Shown here: positions 23,692 through 35,500 of the stretch, piece by piece | Numbering within the stretch: the first letter of the stretch is position 1 | How the letters are laid out: each line of letters starts with the position of its first letter | From: Gracilariopsis chorda | Lineage: Eukaryota; Rhodophyta; Florideophyceae; Gracilariales; Gracilariaceae | Assembly (NCBI GenBank): GCA_003194525.1 | Contig: NBIV01000223.1 | Location: forward strand, 84,557-148,556 | Length of the DNA: 64,000 nucleotides | Reading direction: 5' to 3' | The notes under the pieces: model-generated | Told to the model about the DNA's origin: nothing | Database searches by the model: none | The model's input: only the letters and a program-made list of their open reading frames with translations | Position numbers and translations under genes: made by a program

Positions 23692-26093
23692 GCAATTGGT
23701 CGACACATGTCCTGGGCGATAACACAAGTGACAGAAAATCGAGCGGAGCTGCTCCACCGTGTGGGGCCTCCTGTCTTGCCGTTGCGGGTAGGGGTCTCAC
23801 CAGCCTGGAAGTTGGTGGTTTTTCGCGCCGGAGTATGGAACCCGCAATGCCGGAATATGGTTCCCGGCGTACAATGCGGGGTCTGTCTCTTCCGTAGGAG
23901 CCTCCGTCATCGATGGTAGAGCCGCGGTCGGGAGGGACTGGACCTCACTCTGGGCGATGTGTAGGTTGTCGTACTCATCACGAGGGTTAGCCCACGTTAA
24001 TGAGAGTGACGGGGAAGATTCCTCCAAATGGAAGACTTTTCGGGAACGCGGTTTGAAGCCCTGACGCGCACGCAGCGAATCACCCTCGGCCTGGGCGAGT
24101 TGTACGAGCTCCAGGTACGTGACCTTCCGTCTGTCCTCCCGATGACGGGCCACCAGAGTCCTAATTGTAGGGTTGAGGCCATCGAAGAGCATAGTACACC
24201 GCTCTTGTGCAGAGTAAACACTACTACATCTGTGGAAGGCTTTGTTCAGCCGCGTGGAGTAGGCTGTCTCCGATTCATCCCGTTTCCGCTTGGCGTCCCT
24301 GAACGCAAGGATTGCAGATTGTATTGCATTCTATGTGGCATAGAAGCGCAGCAAATATTGCACCGCCTCTGGCCAACAGGAGGCACCTCCTTAAGAGGCC
24401 GTCAATGAGCCACGTACCGAGTTGAACTGGTCCTCGGCCATTCCTTTGAGGAAATAGGGCAACGCAACGTAGGTCTGGGACTCAATCATTCCGATTATAT
24501 CGGCTTCCACTACAAAGAGGGCTAGGAAGTCCAGGATAAGAATTGGATCCTCCCCAGAGAATTCCTTTTCGTGCATTGTTAACTGCAAACGAAGAACGCA
24601 GTCCTTCACAAGACTAGTCCCCTGTTAAGAACAGAGGTGCAGTGGTTGAATTGGTTGGAGATCGATGGTGATGATTCGAGTTAGAAGTTTGGAACATCCA
24701 TCGCGGTTTATATAGAGTTTATAGTCTGGTTCTATCAGTACCACTAGTCGATGAGAATTCGTCCAAGATAAACGGTATGATGCTTGGTGGTCGTGCTGGC
24801 CTCCGTACGCTTACCGGGTTCAGTGCCAGATCTAGTCGTTTGATGACTTGGCAAATGTCATCAATGCTGATGACTTGTCATCATACAAGGTCTTGATGAT
24901 CTGGCATGAACCCAGGGTGCCAGTGATGACTTGGCACGACTCCCTCGTGAGTCTTCCATGACAGTTCGATACCTGTTGTACTGTGTGAAGTGTCTGTCAA
25001 CGTTGTGAGTAGTAGGAAAAGTGTACTCTAGAGCCAATATGTCCACGTGGTCAAACAATACTTCTTTGAAATGAACATGTAGTCATGTCTTATTGACAGG
25101 GTGTCACGAAGATGTGAACTCGGCTTTGAGGCCAGTTTGGTGTGGCAATTGGGTAACCAATATCTTCAGCAGATCGAGTAGAATAACACTAGCTGGTTTG
25201 TGCACGTTAGAACTGACGCTAGAGCCAACTATACTCAAAGAAAGGTAAATAATAACTAATTCTGGCATCCTCTTTGGGCTGCGATCCATGTTGGAGTCCT
25301 CCAGCCAATAGTATCGGTACGAGAGTAGCTTCCGGTATAGTAAGTTTGTCGGCTTCAGTTCCCTGAGACCAAGGTGCTTCCTGCCTTTTACCCGGCCACG
25401 GACGGCTCCTTGAGTTGCTTTCGTCACCTTTGAACGCGTAGCGCAGGAGCGGTGGTATGCTCGCTCGCTCTCTGAGGAGCCGGAGGACGATGTGGAAATA
25501 AGATCCCTCTCGACTGCCTTCTTCCGCCCATTTCAGGGTTTGGCACGGTGCGACTTCCGGGATTCTTCCTCAGATTCGAGGATAGCGGCGGGAGCCGCGG
25601 CGTCCATAACAATGGTCTGTTCCACCATCTGGAGACGGGCTATCATACAATTAATCTGTTCAGCCGCCTCCTGGTGGAGGGTCTCCGGAACCTTTCAGTT
25701 GTCCAACAGTTTGTTGACCTCAGACCTCAAGGCACGAAAGTCGTTGGTTACGTCCCGCACGTCGAAGGTATCAAACCGGACACGCAGGGCGGTTAAATCC
25801 GGGAGTAGAGCCACTTGCGAGGATTTTAAAATCCTCAGCTGTGCCTCCAACTCCCAGAGGCTGTACTGATTGGACGTCAACGACGGTGCTGCTGCCGCGT
25901 TGGGCGCAGGATCAGCCAGTCCTCGAGCAGGGGGGGCCCCGTTATCAGAACGGGCTCCCAGGGAAGCTGGGCCTTGGTAATCACCTCCCGGCACTTCCAG
26001 AACGTCCCGCGGAAGCGGAGGAAGAGTCTGGGGTAGACCGTAAGAGCCGGGCACCGATGCGGATCTGGACCGAGCCTTCCGTGGACGAGACAT
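23692..26093 (-). pseudogene. Gag of element B, broken
   Basis: Gag packages the RNA. The start MSRPRKARSRSASVPGSYG (26093) leads into a Pro/Ala-rich region and a heptad-like stretch (LWELEAQLRIL ... FRALRSEVNKLLDN, to 25695). Stops follow at 25695 and near 25540. The capsid part shows FSGEDPILILDFLALF and VALPYFLKGMAEDQF (24560-24430). The tail ends in a true CCHC knuckle, CHLCYRPGHVSTNC (23692-23733, C-x2-C-x4-H-x4-C), in a different frame. About six interruptions were counted by eye. The interval 24610-25100 is not assignable. Confidence 0.75.
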
Positions 26094-26215
26094 CTCCTGC
26101 CGATACAGATCGAATCAAGACAGACCACAACACAACTTCCGATTATTCGGACAAGATTAAAGAAAACCGTAAGCACGGGGTGGAATACAATTTCCAGAAT
26201 CCGGGAACAATCCGA

Positions 26216-26233
26216 TTCTAGGTCGGGAGACCA
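26216..26233 (-). other. Primer-binding site of element B
   Basis: Read on the - strand, TGGTCTCCCGACCTAGAA begins eight bases inside the 5' LTR. It would pair with a tRNA ending in TTCTAGGTCGGGAGACCA, which has the shape of a T-stem, acceptor strand, discriminator A and CCA. The same 18 bases occur at 61109-61126 in another element. I cannot name the tRNA. Confidence 0.7.
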
Positions 26234-26241
26234 GTTTGTGG

Positions 26242-27065
26242 TGCCAAACGGTGAGTTAATGGAGGAAACCCCCTACCGTGGATGGGACACCTCAAGGTGT
26301 TCAGCCTTGCTCCCCTGTATGGGGTACCTCAGCCGTATAGCCCTTCGAGTAGTCGGCGTGTGCTGGGCGTAACTCCGGGCGACTACGTCCTGCTTTACAG
26401 ACGGAGGTGTGTAGGATGGCTTAAAACTGGGGATCTGGTTGCGCCGGGCCACGGCTATCTCCAGGGAACAGAATGGGCGGACAACGACGAGCCGCACTGC
26501 GGAGCACTGACTCGTGATAACGATAAATGATCCCGAGACTTCGGGGCAAACCTGGATACAGGGCGGAGTAGAATGAGCCGTGACACGGGTAAGTAGACCA
26601 AATAAAGAAACAAATAAAGAAACCAGTACCGTCACTAACGGGTGGTCACTCCTCGGTGAGACGAGGGGGATAAATAGACCGGAAGTGGTGAGGGGACCCT
26701 TCAAGAGTGGAGTTGTACCCGTACGCCGACGGTAAAGTTAGAGCCAAGTCCCTCGTTGGGGTTTTAATTTGGGGAGGAGTGGCGGCGGCCGCTCCCTTAA
26801 ATACCATACCTGAAAACATTCAGTAAAATTCACTAAGTAATCCGGCACAGCCGGACCCACGTGTGCTACTTGGTCCGTGGGCACGGAGCACCCCGCTAGT
26901 CGGGCGCATCACGTCCCACGTGTACTATTATTACCTTCTATACAGAGGTACCCCCTAATGGGGTCGTCAGGTGACGGATACTCATATACACCTTATCCAC
27001 CCCGGGGATACCGGCATCCCGTTATGAAAAACGGTTTGATCCCCTCATCCCGAGGGCATATTGCA
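26242..27065 (-). repeat. 5' LTR of element B (824 bp)
   Basis: Direct repeat of 15352-16173, with TG...CA ends (TGCCAAAC ... CATATTGCA on the + strand). The primer-binding site adjoins its 26242 side. It contains the sequence AGCCAAGTCCCTCGTTGGGGTTTT seen in the other copy near 15850, a variant of an inverted-repeat segment also found in the element A LTR. Confidence 0.88.
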
Positions 27066-28431
27066 CCCCATTTACAGACATTGTGCTCACCACTGGCTGT
27101 ACCACACAGATGGGTTCCAATACGTGGTGATCTCCTATAGGAGTGGCGACCGGGGGAATTCCGAAAGGAGATCCGCAAGCACCAGGCGGAGAGCGCGTTC
27201 ACTGGGCGGACAATAATCCTACAGGCGCTGCTATGGGACGCACTGGGTATCGGCGGCTTAGAAACCACACATAGAGGATGTCGTAATAGTCTACCTAAAG
27301 GTGAATATCACGAGTTTGAACCAGACGAACTAGAACAAGCCTCGAGGGTGCTTGTTTCACTTCCCCGGAGGTGGAGATTCCAGTGGCGCACTATATACAG
27401 TGCCGCCAGCTGACCTCGACGGAAACTATCTACTGTACCCTGAAGTTCAATGCCCTCAGAGAGGGATTCTGCGTACTTGGTTGATTTCCCGAATGTTTCG
27501 GTAATGTAGTCATTGCATGAACTACGACCAATAATAGTGGATTTGACACGTGGGGCACGGAAGAGTCAATTGGCGGTTGGCCAGAGTAGTGGGCATGAAC
27601 CACCAAAGTGGAGTAGTTTAGTTAATTCTATTTATTATTTTTACACCCATTTCTGGGATGGTTAGTACTTAGTGCGCCGGCGGGTTGCCGTCGCACCAGT
27701 AAACCATCCCCAACCAGGGACCCCAACCTGTGGAATTGGCTCTAGACCTCACCGCCTTCGCGTGTTCTGTACTGCTCTTTGGAGGGAAGCACCGTCGCAT
27801 ACGGGAAGTCTAACCCCTTGCCTATCTAAAGAACCCGAGTATTCGGATTGTTATTCCAGCTGTCATGGTGTCCGCCTTGTATAAGGTTTATTTACTGGCA
27901 CTGCCGTTAGTCTTCGTCACGACACTCGTGACTCCGCTCCCCCTTATTTTTCCCTTTACAGGGTGGCTTTCCCGCTACCCACGGCTCGTGTTCGCGCGTG
28001 CCACTAACGTGGAACCCACACCTATTTAGAGGACGACCTCTTCCATACACCACTCTTACAGATACCCGATTCTTGCCTCAACCTTCCTGCGCAAGTCGCT
28101 ACGGGTGGCCTTGGCCTTACAACCCATTTTCGTGCCAGTCCTGTGAGGGCTCTACCCAACTGGGCTCACCTCTAACGAGGAAAGATCCCGAACGTCTTTC
28201 GGTGCGCTCCCGCTTCCGGGCATTGCACTACATACCGTATAAAAATCTAAGTTAGGTTATTCTATATACTATAGTTACAGTCCGCTGGAACGATTCTTCT
28301 GGAGTGGTGAGCTACGTGGCACAAGTTACAAATTACGAGTACTCCGATAAGAGTTTTTCGTAACAGCCCATCCTTAGGAGCATATATAGTACTCACTGTA
28401 CTACAGTTCGGGCGCACTGACAGAAGAAACT
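27066..28431 (+). repeat. TRIM-like non-autonomous LTR element, copy 2, split by a solo LTR
   Basis: This is the inverted counterpart of 14735-15351. It holds TGTGCTCACCACTGGCTGTA near 27080, TGGCGACCGGGGGAATTCC near 27145 (candidate primer site), about 290 bp without coding capacity, and then, after the LTR inserted at 27441, TATAAAAATCTAAGTTAGG and CAGCCCATCC. The 5' end is cut by element B and the 3' part by the LTR at 28432. The boundaries of its own LTRs are not fixed. Confidence 0.5.
27441..28232 (+). repeat. Solo LTR of the element A family (792 bp)
   Basis: Nearly identical in layout and sequence to 4803-5595, from TGAAGTTCAATGCCC to GGGCATTGCACTACA. It interrupts the TRIM-like repeat exactly where copy 1 is continuous. 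The flanking pentamers are TACCC and TACCG, a target duplication with one difference. No element A internal sequence adjoins it. Confidence 0.88.
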
Positions 28432-30045
28432 TGAAGTGGAACGCACTCTGCGGGTACTTATTCGCTGTTCCGGATGTTTCGGGCTATTGCTCACTTATGA
28501 ATAGTGGTTGTGCTTGTGCTGACGGATTGGATTGCGCACGTGGTGCATGGGTTGGCCGGATGTGCCGTGGCAACAGGTAGTACCCGTGTCGCACGGATGC
28601 TCTACAGTAGTGGATAGGGGATAGCTATTTATTTATTTATTTTTGTAGTTATTACAGTGGGACAGATACTGTACTTAGGGCGGCGGCACTCAACCGTCGC
28701 ACCAGTAAACTTCCCTGTGGTGCAATGCCCCAAAGGGGAAAAACACCGAAAGACGTTGGGGATCTTCCTCTCAAGAGGTGAACCCAGTTGGGTAGAGCCC
28801 TCCCAGAGGTGTCACGGCGAAGCCGGTTTGTAAGACCAGGGACACCTGTCGCGACTCGCGCAGGGAGGTGAAGGCGAAGAATCGGTATCCGCGTGAGCGG
28901 GGTGTGATCCTCAGTAGAGGTATGTTTCCACGTAAGTGGGGGTGTGTGAGCGGATGCGCACACAAGGGCCGCGGGTAGCGGGAGGTACTACCCTAAAAAG
29001 GGGAAAAAGGAAGGGCGAAGAGGAGGAAGAGGAGGACGAAGTGGGTCGCGAGAGCGACGAACAGATACGGCAATGCCGGTGGACAGGACTCCCTATACAG
29101 GGCGAAACACCAATATGATTGGAACAATTATACTCCCAAGGATGGGCTTCTTTAGATGTGCAAGGGGGTTAGATGTCCCGTGGTTTACGGCGTTTCTCTC
29201 CAAGGAGGAGTAGAGCACGCGGGCAAGCGGCAACAACTAGAGCCAATTCCCCAGGTTGGGGTCCCTTGTTGGGGAAGGTTTACTGGTGCGACGGCAGTGC
29301 GCCGTCGCACTAAGTACTAGCTTCCCAGAAATGGGTGTGAAAATAATAAATAATATTAACTAAAATACTCCACATTTCGTGGCAACATCCACTAGTGTGG
29401 CCAACCGCCAATTGACCCAAAACCGTGTCCCACGTGTCCATACCCACTATTGTGGGGGGTAGTTCACATACACACTACACAACCGATAATATCGGGAAAA
29501 CGATCAAGTACCAAGAATCCCTCCTTGAGGGCGTTGCAATACATTGCCCAACAAGGGTGGTCTATCCAAGAAATTGGCGGTGAGTGCTCGCGCATTCCGC
29601 GGTATCAAGCTCCTGTTGGAGTAATACCCCGTAGCACACGGCTTGCTCATCCAACTTGCTCGCCTGAACGAACCCATCGCTTGAACATAATTCACCCAGT
29701 GTTGCGGAACGGCCCTGTATAGGGAATCCTCTGGCCTTGGTGCTATTTATCCGAGTCACTCGTGTACTCGCCCCTTCTATTCTCTCTGGGTAGCTCTCGC
29801 TATCCGCGGCTCGTCCCACTCACCGACGGGTTGTGCCACAAACGTGGACAGACTCCTCCGGTAGGGGAGATAACCTGCTAGACGGCTTCTTTCTATTTTC
29901 CTGTGCTAGTAGAGAAGGATGCCCTGTGCTTGCAACCAACTTTGTCGTGTCATCTCTGGAAGGGTTCCTACACTGGGTTAACCTCCTTAGAGGAAGATCC
30001 CTAACGTATTCGGAGTGTACTTTGGCTTGCGGTTATTGCACTACA
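28432..30045 (+). repeat. Solo LTR split by a nested inverted LTR
   Basis: It starts TGAAGTGGAACGC and ends GGTTATTGCACTACA, with the exact pentamer AAACT on both sides (28427-28431 and 30046-30050). Removing the inner insertion (28716-29543 plus its duplication) leaves about 780 bp, matching its relatives' length. The two halves rejoin at ACTTCCC / TTGCCCAAC. It is related to, but clearly diverged from, the element A LTR. Confidence 0.85.
28716..29543 (-). repeat. Nested solo LTR of the element A family, inverted
   Basis: The reverse complement of the element A LTR. It opens TGTGGTGCAATGCCCC and closes GAGGGCGTTGCAATACA on the + strand. Flanking pentamers are TTCCC and TTGCC (one difference). 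It contains the conserved ACCCAGTTGGGTAGAGCCC segment inverted near 28780. It lies inside another solo LTR, so it is the younger insertion. Confidence 0.85.
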
Positions 30046-30050
30046 AAACT

Positions 30051-31701
30051 ATCTCGGCTACCCTAGAGATTTGACCTCTGGACCCGGGTTACTCTCTCCC
30101 GGTAATTCACGACTTTTGGCAGCCTGCCAAGCTCAACGTGAACTAGAGCGAGGTGCGTTTAGTCTCTACTGAACTTCCAAGGTATGTTAATAACTGAAGA
30201 TAAGTTTTCACCAGTTGACCGCTTCTAGTTCCTTGCAAGACTGCTCGGGTTTGTTGGTTAGTAAAGAAAAAGGAATTTTGAAGAGATCGCGCCGAACAAC
30301 GGCACATTGTGTCACCATAAGAAGACAGAACACACTCCACCTGAGCCGGTCATCATGTATGATATAAAATCCTCAGGACTACTTCAAGTGCCCTATCCAT
30401 TCCATACCCGGTACTCGGCTTGCGAGCTGTTCGGCCTTAGGTTGATACAACAAAAAAGGAGGTTAAACGTCCAAAGTAAATGAATAAGTTGAAATTGTGG
30501 GGGTTGCAGAGAAAAGCGTCTTTGAAAAAAATTAATTTCCCTGCAGTAGGGTGTGAAAGTTGAGTAATGGTTGATTCGCTACCTTTTTGTCCATTGCTTT
30601 GGTGCAGTGTGGGACTTCAATGTCGATTAAAGTCTTGTCCGTTGTAAGTAGAAAGAAACAGCCAAAAGTGAGTTGATGGAACAGAATATAGGACAAGATC
30701 GTTCACAGTTAATAAATTTGTCCCAAGAAGAGAAAGTGAATCCTTTATGCTGTTTCTGTAAAGTTGTAGTGACGACCAAGTAGAACCTGTAGATGTAGGA
30801 TCCAAAAATGACTTTCAAGGTCTTCGAAAGGGTCGTGGTAAATGAGAGGTGAAGCTACGATGAGGGGAGGAATACGTGTTTGATGTTGGGAGGGAAAGAT
30901 TTGGAGTGGAGTTTGCGAGGTGTGGGGTTGACATAGAAATAGGGATGGTTTGGGGTTACGGTTGAAGGATGGGTTAGCGATGCGACCATGAGAGAAAGTG
31001 TGTGACCAGCAGAAAGCACAGACTGCTCCGCTGGATGCCTCTTTATAGAAGCTATTTTCTAATTATTTGTAAGCCTAATTGAAGGAGAGTACTGAACGCA
31101 ATCTCAATTCTGAGTTGCATTGTAATTGAGAGAATTGCAATGCAACTCTCTCTAATTCTACCTCTCACAGCTGCTGTGTCTTTTAAAAGCCGGTTTTTCC
31201 AAAACCGGTTACAAAAACTTCTCTTGAAAAGTTCACCAAAACAGTGCAGTGTGGCAGGACAAGACTCGTCTTGTGACAAAAGTGACTACTGGTGCTGTAG
31301 TGTTACCAAAAGTTACCCTTCGGTACAAAAATGTGAAGGACTGTATCCAACGTGGCGATGCATCCTACTTCGGCTCTCCAACAGCATACCACCAATGGCG
31401 GCGCTGCTAGCGGCGTTGCAACTGACGCTGATCTGATTCCGCCGTCGTCCTCTGATACACGCGAGTAGACCACGATAAACCGTACCGGCACGTAACGGTA
31501 CCAAAAGGTAAGCATATCGTCGCAAGAGAGAGACCAGGTGTTTTTGTCTTGCCCGAAACTTGTCTCAAACTCTACTTCACGCGCCACCACCGAGGACTAT
31601 TGAACCCTAATAACAACAAACAAGCTAGCGCCTTATTTTCCGTGAGTGGCAACTTGTGTTTAAGAACTTCATTTCGTCCTTCATCGTCTTCTATCGTACT
31701 C
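30051..31701. other. Intergenic sequence between the repeat block and eIF6; no gene recognised
   Basis: Only short ORFs occur and none shows a family signature. A copia-LTR-like segment lies at 31008-31169. A short inverted repeat (AACCGG arms around 31187-31210) follows it. The last part should contain the eIF6 promoter; no confident TATA element was seen. Confidence 0.45.
31008..31169 (-). repeat. Copia LTR-like fragment
   Basis: It matches 8374-8546 over about 160 bp in the same orientation, including CTATTTTCTAATTATTT, GAAGGAGAGTAC and the terminal CTCTCACA. Read on the - strand it begins TGTGAGAGG. The similarity fades beyond about 31008. It may be a solo LTR remnant. Confidence 0.5.
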
Positions 31702-32439
31702 ATGGCTGTTCGTTGTCAATTCGAAAACAGCAATGAAGTTGGAGTGTTCTCGGCACTAACCAATTCATACTGCCTGGTTGCAGTTGGGGCCTCAGAAAAC
31801 TTCTATTCCGTTTTTGAGGCCGAGCTTGCCGACCATATTCCTGTTGTTCATGCGTCTATAGCGGGCACGCGAATTATTGGACGCCTATGTGTGGGGAATG
31901 ACAAAGGACTGCTACTGCCCAACACTACGACAGATCAAGAGATGCAACACATAAAGAATTCACTTCCGGACAAAGTAGTTGTTCAACGATGCGAAGAACG
32001 TCTTTCAGCACTCGGAAATTGCATAGCGACAAATGATTATGTGTCACTAGTTCACACAGACTTGGATAGGGAAACTGAAGAGATTGTGGCTGATGTCCTG
32101 GGAACCGAAGTATTTCGACAGTCTATCGCAGGGGAGGTCTTGGTGGGCTCGTATTGCTCATTTACAAACCAAGGAGGATTGTTACATCCAATGACGTCCA
32201 TTGAAGATCAAGACGAATTATCAAGCTTGCTGCAGATACCTCTAGTTGCTGGGACGGTGAACAGAGGCAGCGAAGTTGTCGGCTCTGGCCTTATGGTAAA
32301 CGATTGGGCTGCTTTCTGTGGAATGGACACAACTTCAACCGAACTCCAAGTTATCGAGACAATATTTAAGTTGAAAGACGCTCAACCGTCAAACTTGGTT
32401 GCCAAGATCAAAGGAGCCCTTATCGACAATCTTTCGTAG
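31702..32439 (+). CDS. EIF6: Translation initiation factor eIF6 (60S biogenesis/anti-association factor)
   Basis: The protein is 245 aa, the normal length for eIF6 of eukaryotes. It binds the 60S ribosomal subunit, is needed for its maturation in nucleolus and cytoplasm, and blocks premature joining with 40S. Start [20 protein letters not shown], the internal [24 protein letters not shown], and the late [19 protein letters not shown] followed by AFCG are family hallmarks spread over the five-fold pseudo-repeat of the fold. The single frame shows no intron. I chose the ATG at 31702 because homologous sequence starts there; the open frame upstream is not conserved. The stop lies 93 bp from the end of the convergent remodeller gene. 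Confidence 0.96.
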   Translation: MAVRCQFENSNEVGVFSALTNSYCLVAVGASENFYSVFEAELADHIPVVHASIAGTRIIGRLCVGNDKGLLLPNTTTDQEMQHIKNSLPDKVVVQRCEERLSALGNCIATNDYVSLVHTDLDRETEEIVADVLGTEVFRQSIAGEVLVGSYCSFTNQGGLLHPMTSIEDQDELSSLLQIPLVAGTVNRGSEVVGSGLMVNDWAAFCGMDTTSTELQVIETIFKLKDAQPSNLVAKIKGALIDNLS

Positions 32440-32532
32440 CAGGACCAACGTTTCTTATGCTGGTTTGTTCCGGATTATGTACAGCATGAGACACTAAAAA
32501 TATAGGTTTCTTTACAATATCTGTTCAGTCCT

Positions 32533-35500
32533 TCAATCCCTTCCTGACTCACCTGAACGCTCCGGTATCTTTTTGGTCGCACCCGAACTAGACTTGATGC
32601 TCGAAGACTTTGTTGGACCGCTACTCCTACTTCCGTCCAACTGAGAGCCATTCCTATTCCCTAAAGGTGCTCCGGATCTCGGTATTGAGACCCGTACGGC
32701 TTGTTGTGCTTCAGCCCGCGACGAAGCTGGAGCTGTTCGTGCTTCCGATCCATCCCCCTTCGTTGACATCCCTCCGGCCGGAACGAGTTGGATAGTCGTA
32801 GGGGCTGGCGCTTGTCTCAGAACGGAGGCCCCTCTGCTTCGAGGGACCACGGTTCCCCTTGCAACAGCGAAATCCCGGGGTGCTACTGTCGCCCTTCCAA
32901 CCGGGACGCTTCTTGAAAGTATTACTCCTCTGCCTGTCGTATTTCCCCTGGCAAGTCCAACCCCCCTCGCAACGCCTTCACCTCTTGCGACGGTCCCTCT
33001 CGCAACCGCCGCTCCTCTTCCAGTACCGACGAGTTTTGCACCTATAACAGAACGGGACGCCACATTGCCACGTCCTAAACCAACAGCCCTTCCGATAGCT
33101 ATACCCCTGCTAACCGGTTTCGAAATGGTAACTCGAGCTACTCCTCTCGATACGCCCCTCGACGCCCCTCTTGATGGACCTCTAGATGCGCCTCTTGACG
33201 CACCTCTGATCGTTGCAGCATTCCCAGCTCTAATGCCTCTCGTGCCATGCACGGTACCACGATTCACTGTCATGCTATTGTTTCCTTTTGATGAGCCATC
33301 TCGTCCCTGACTAGTCCTGCCTGTGCCGGCACTGGGACCTACTGGGGCTCCGCTGGTGCTGGCAGTTCCCCGAGAACGCGCCAGTGGATTACCCCTGCCG
33401 GTCCCAGGTTGAAGCGATGACGACACATACGAAGAATGGAGAGCTTTAGAATGGTTGTCACCTCCTCTGTAAGGTAATACCTGTCCTATACGGGATTGAG
33501 AACCAGTCAAGAGCGCGGGAGTCCCCACAGAATAAACCCGCGCATCTCCGTTCTGGGGCACGGAGCTGGTGGCCATTGATTGTACCACGCCTTGAGATCC
33601 GGCAACCTTTCCAGAAGCTGCGTTCGAAGTGCTCCCCGCGTTAGAGGGAGGCATTCCCCCGGACTTGGGAAGACCAGCTGTAGAACGTGTATACTTTGCT
33701 GCATTCTGCAGATCTGAGGTAGCTACACGAGTCATCACAACAGCGTGTTTGACGGAGCCTGTCTGGGTTTGGCCATCTTTCCTCTTTGACACTGAAACGC
33801 TTTGTCCACTAGTTCCCAGGTTCACATGGTGGTAACCAGAAGACTTTGTAGTTGAAGGGTTCGATTCTCTACGAGATACGCTATGAGGCGGCGGAACTTT
33901 TCCAGCCTGTTGGAGACGATGGGAAATCGACTGATTCTTCGTTTTCAAATCAACTGTCTTCATCTTCGGTGTAGAACCTCGAGAGCCGGCAGCATTGCGA
34001 GTCTGACCGTTAGGACGCGACGATGCTCCAAGACTCATGTTGCGAGCTCCTCTGCCCGGCCCCTTTTGGAAGAGATTTGGGTCTCCACTCTTTATTGCTG
34101 GTTGATCTTGATAAGAAGCACCAACAGCGGTTGAAAGCCCACCCGTACGCGCTAAGAGTCGGATATCATCTCTAGGAGGAAACATGAAAGGCCGTCGACG
34201 CTTGTAAACAGCCTGAGGCCCTGTTTCGGTCGTTTTCATTCCGGGCTTATGGTGCTCAGGAATATTGAAGCACTTAAGAACTGCGGTCAGGGGTGGCAAA
34301 AGCTCCGGCCTCACCATCCCCTTCATCTTTGATGTCGCTTCAGACATTAACTTCTGGTGGGATGAATGCAACTCAAGTCCAGTCTGTCCGCTATTTGACA
34401 CAGTCTTTGTACGTAAAGCACTGACGGCACGTTGCAACGCGGAATGATGCTTCTGCACAATTTCCCGATCGCTTATAATTGCCCTCGGAACCGGTGGACC
34501 GCTCTTGATATCCTTTCCAAGAACATTGAGAAGCCTATCTACACAATGCCGGACTGGCCTGAATCGACGAACTCCCATTCGTACGAGTGGGTCCGAAGAC
34601 AGAAGGTCAGCCACGAGAAACATATTGTTGTTACACGCAGAGGCAGCAGCGATCAAGGCCTCATCCTCCTCCTTGGTCCAGCCATCGTTTACTCCGTTAG
34701 GTTCGTTAGATATGCTGCTTCCATAGTTCGCAATTGAAGACTTAATTCCAGGAATCGTAAACCGTTTCGTGTTCTTCTTTGGCTTGTTCTTGAATAGACC
34801 CATACTCGAATGATGTGGATCAGATCCTGAACCTGCACTAGCTACACTCATTGCGTTCTTCGACCTAGAAGAAGAATCCGCTCTGCTCTTCTTCGAAGCT
34901 GATTGGATTGAGATGGATAGTAGCTCGGGTTTTCCTTTTGTTGTCCTTGCACGATCCGCGGCACCTGATCCCTTAAGCTGCTCATCCCTGGAGGAATCCA
35001 CAGAAGATGCAGCGGGGCTGCTCGTTTGGTTAGGAGCAGAACATGCTGCTTCCAACTTGCGTCTTCTCTCAATTTCAGCCTTCCTCTTCCGCAGGTTCTC
35101 AAGACCCTTCTCTTTCTGCCTTCTTGTTGCATGCATTGTCCGGCTCATTCTGTTGTAAGCGTGCGGGAAGAAAGCTGCATCTTCCGCACATTCTAAACCT
35201 GCCGCTGCGGTGCCATGTACTACCGACGAAAATTTAAGCTCTTCCGGACCACCGTCGCGTAGCGGCAGGTACATATTAATGTCCGCGTCGGCGTCCGTCA
35301 GCGCTTTTAAATAGCTTGCATGTCCATCATCAGTAATATCCACTTCATACAGTAGAGTCTCCGTATCATCTTCTCCAGTGCTCTCGATTTCAGAAGCATT
35401 TGCATCATCTGGACGAGAGCACTCTCCAAGTACAGAATCGAATCCAGGAGTAGCCCAATTTGCACCCATGCTGTTGCCATGCGAGGGCTCAGGAAGAGAT

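Larger units (their letters stand above)
15352..27065 (-). mobile_element. Ty3/gypsy chromodomain retrotransposon, full length (element B, 11.7 kb)
   Basis: Two direct LTRs of 822 and 824 bp bound the element. On the - strand the order is primer-binding site, gag with CCHC knuckle, protease, RT, RNase H, integrase, chromodomain, then an ORF on the opposite strand, then a polypurine tract. This is the Ty3/gypsy order with a chromovirus-type C-terminus plus an additional antisense gene. Coding regions carry scattered stops and frame changes, so it is an old copy. The outer flanking pentamers (TCTGA and CCCCA) do not match. Both flanks are pieces of the same TRIM-like repeat in opposite orientations, so a simple single insertion does not explain the locus. 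Confidence 0.85.
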
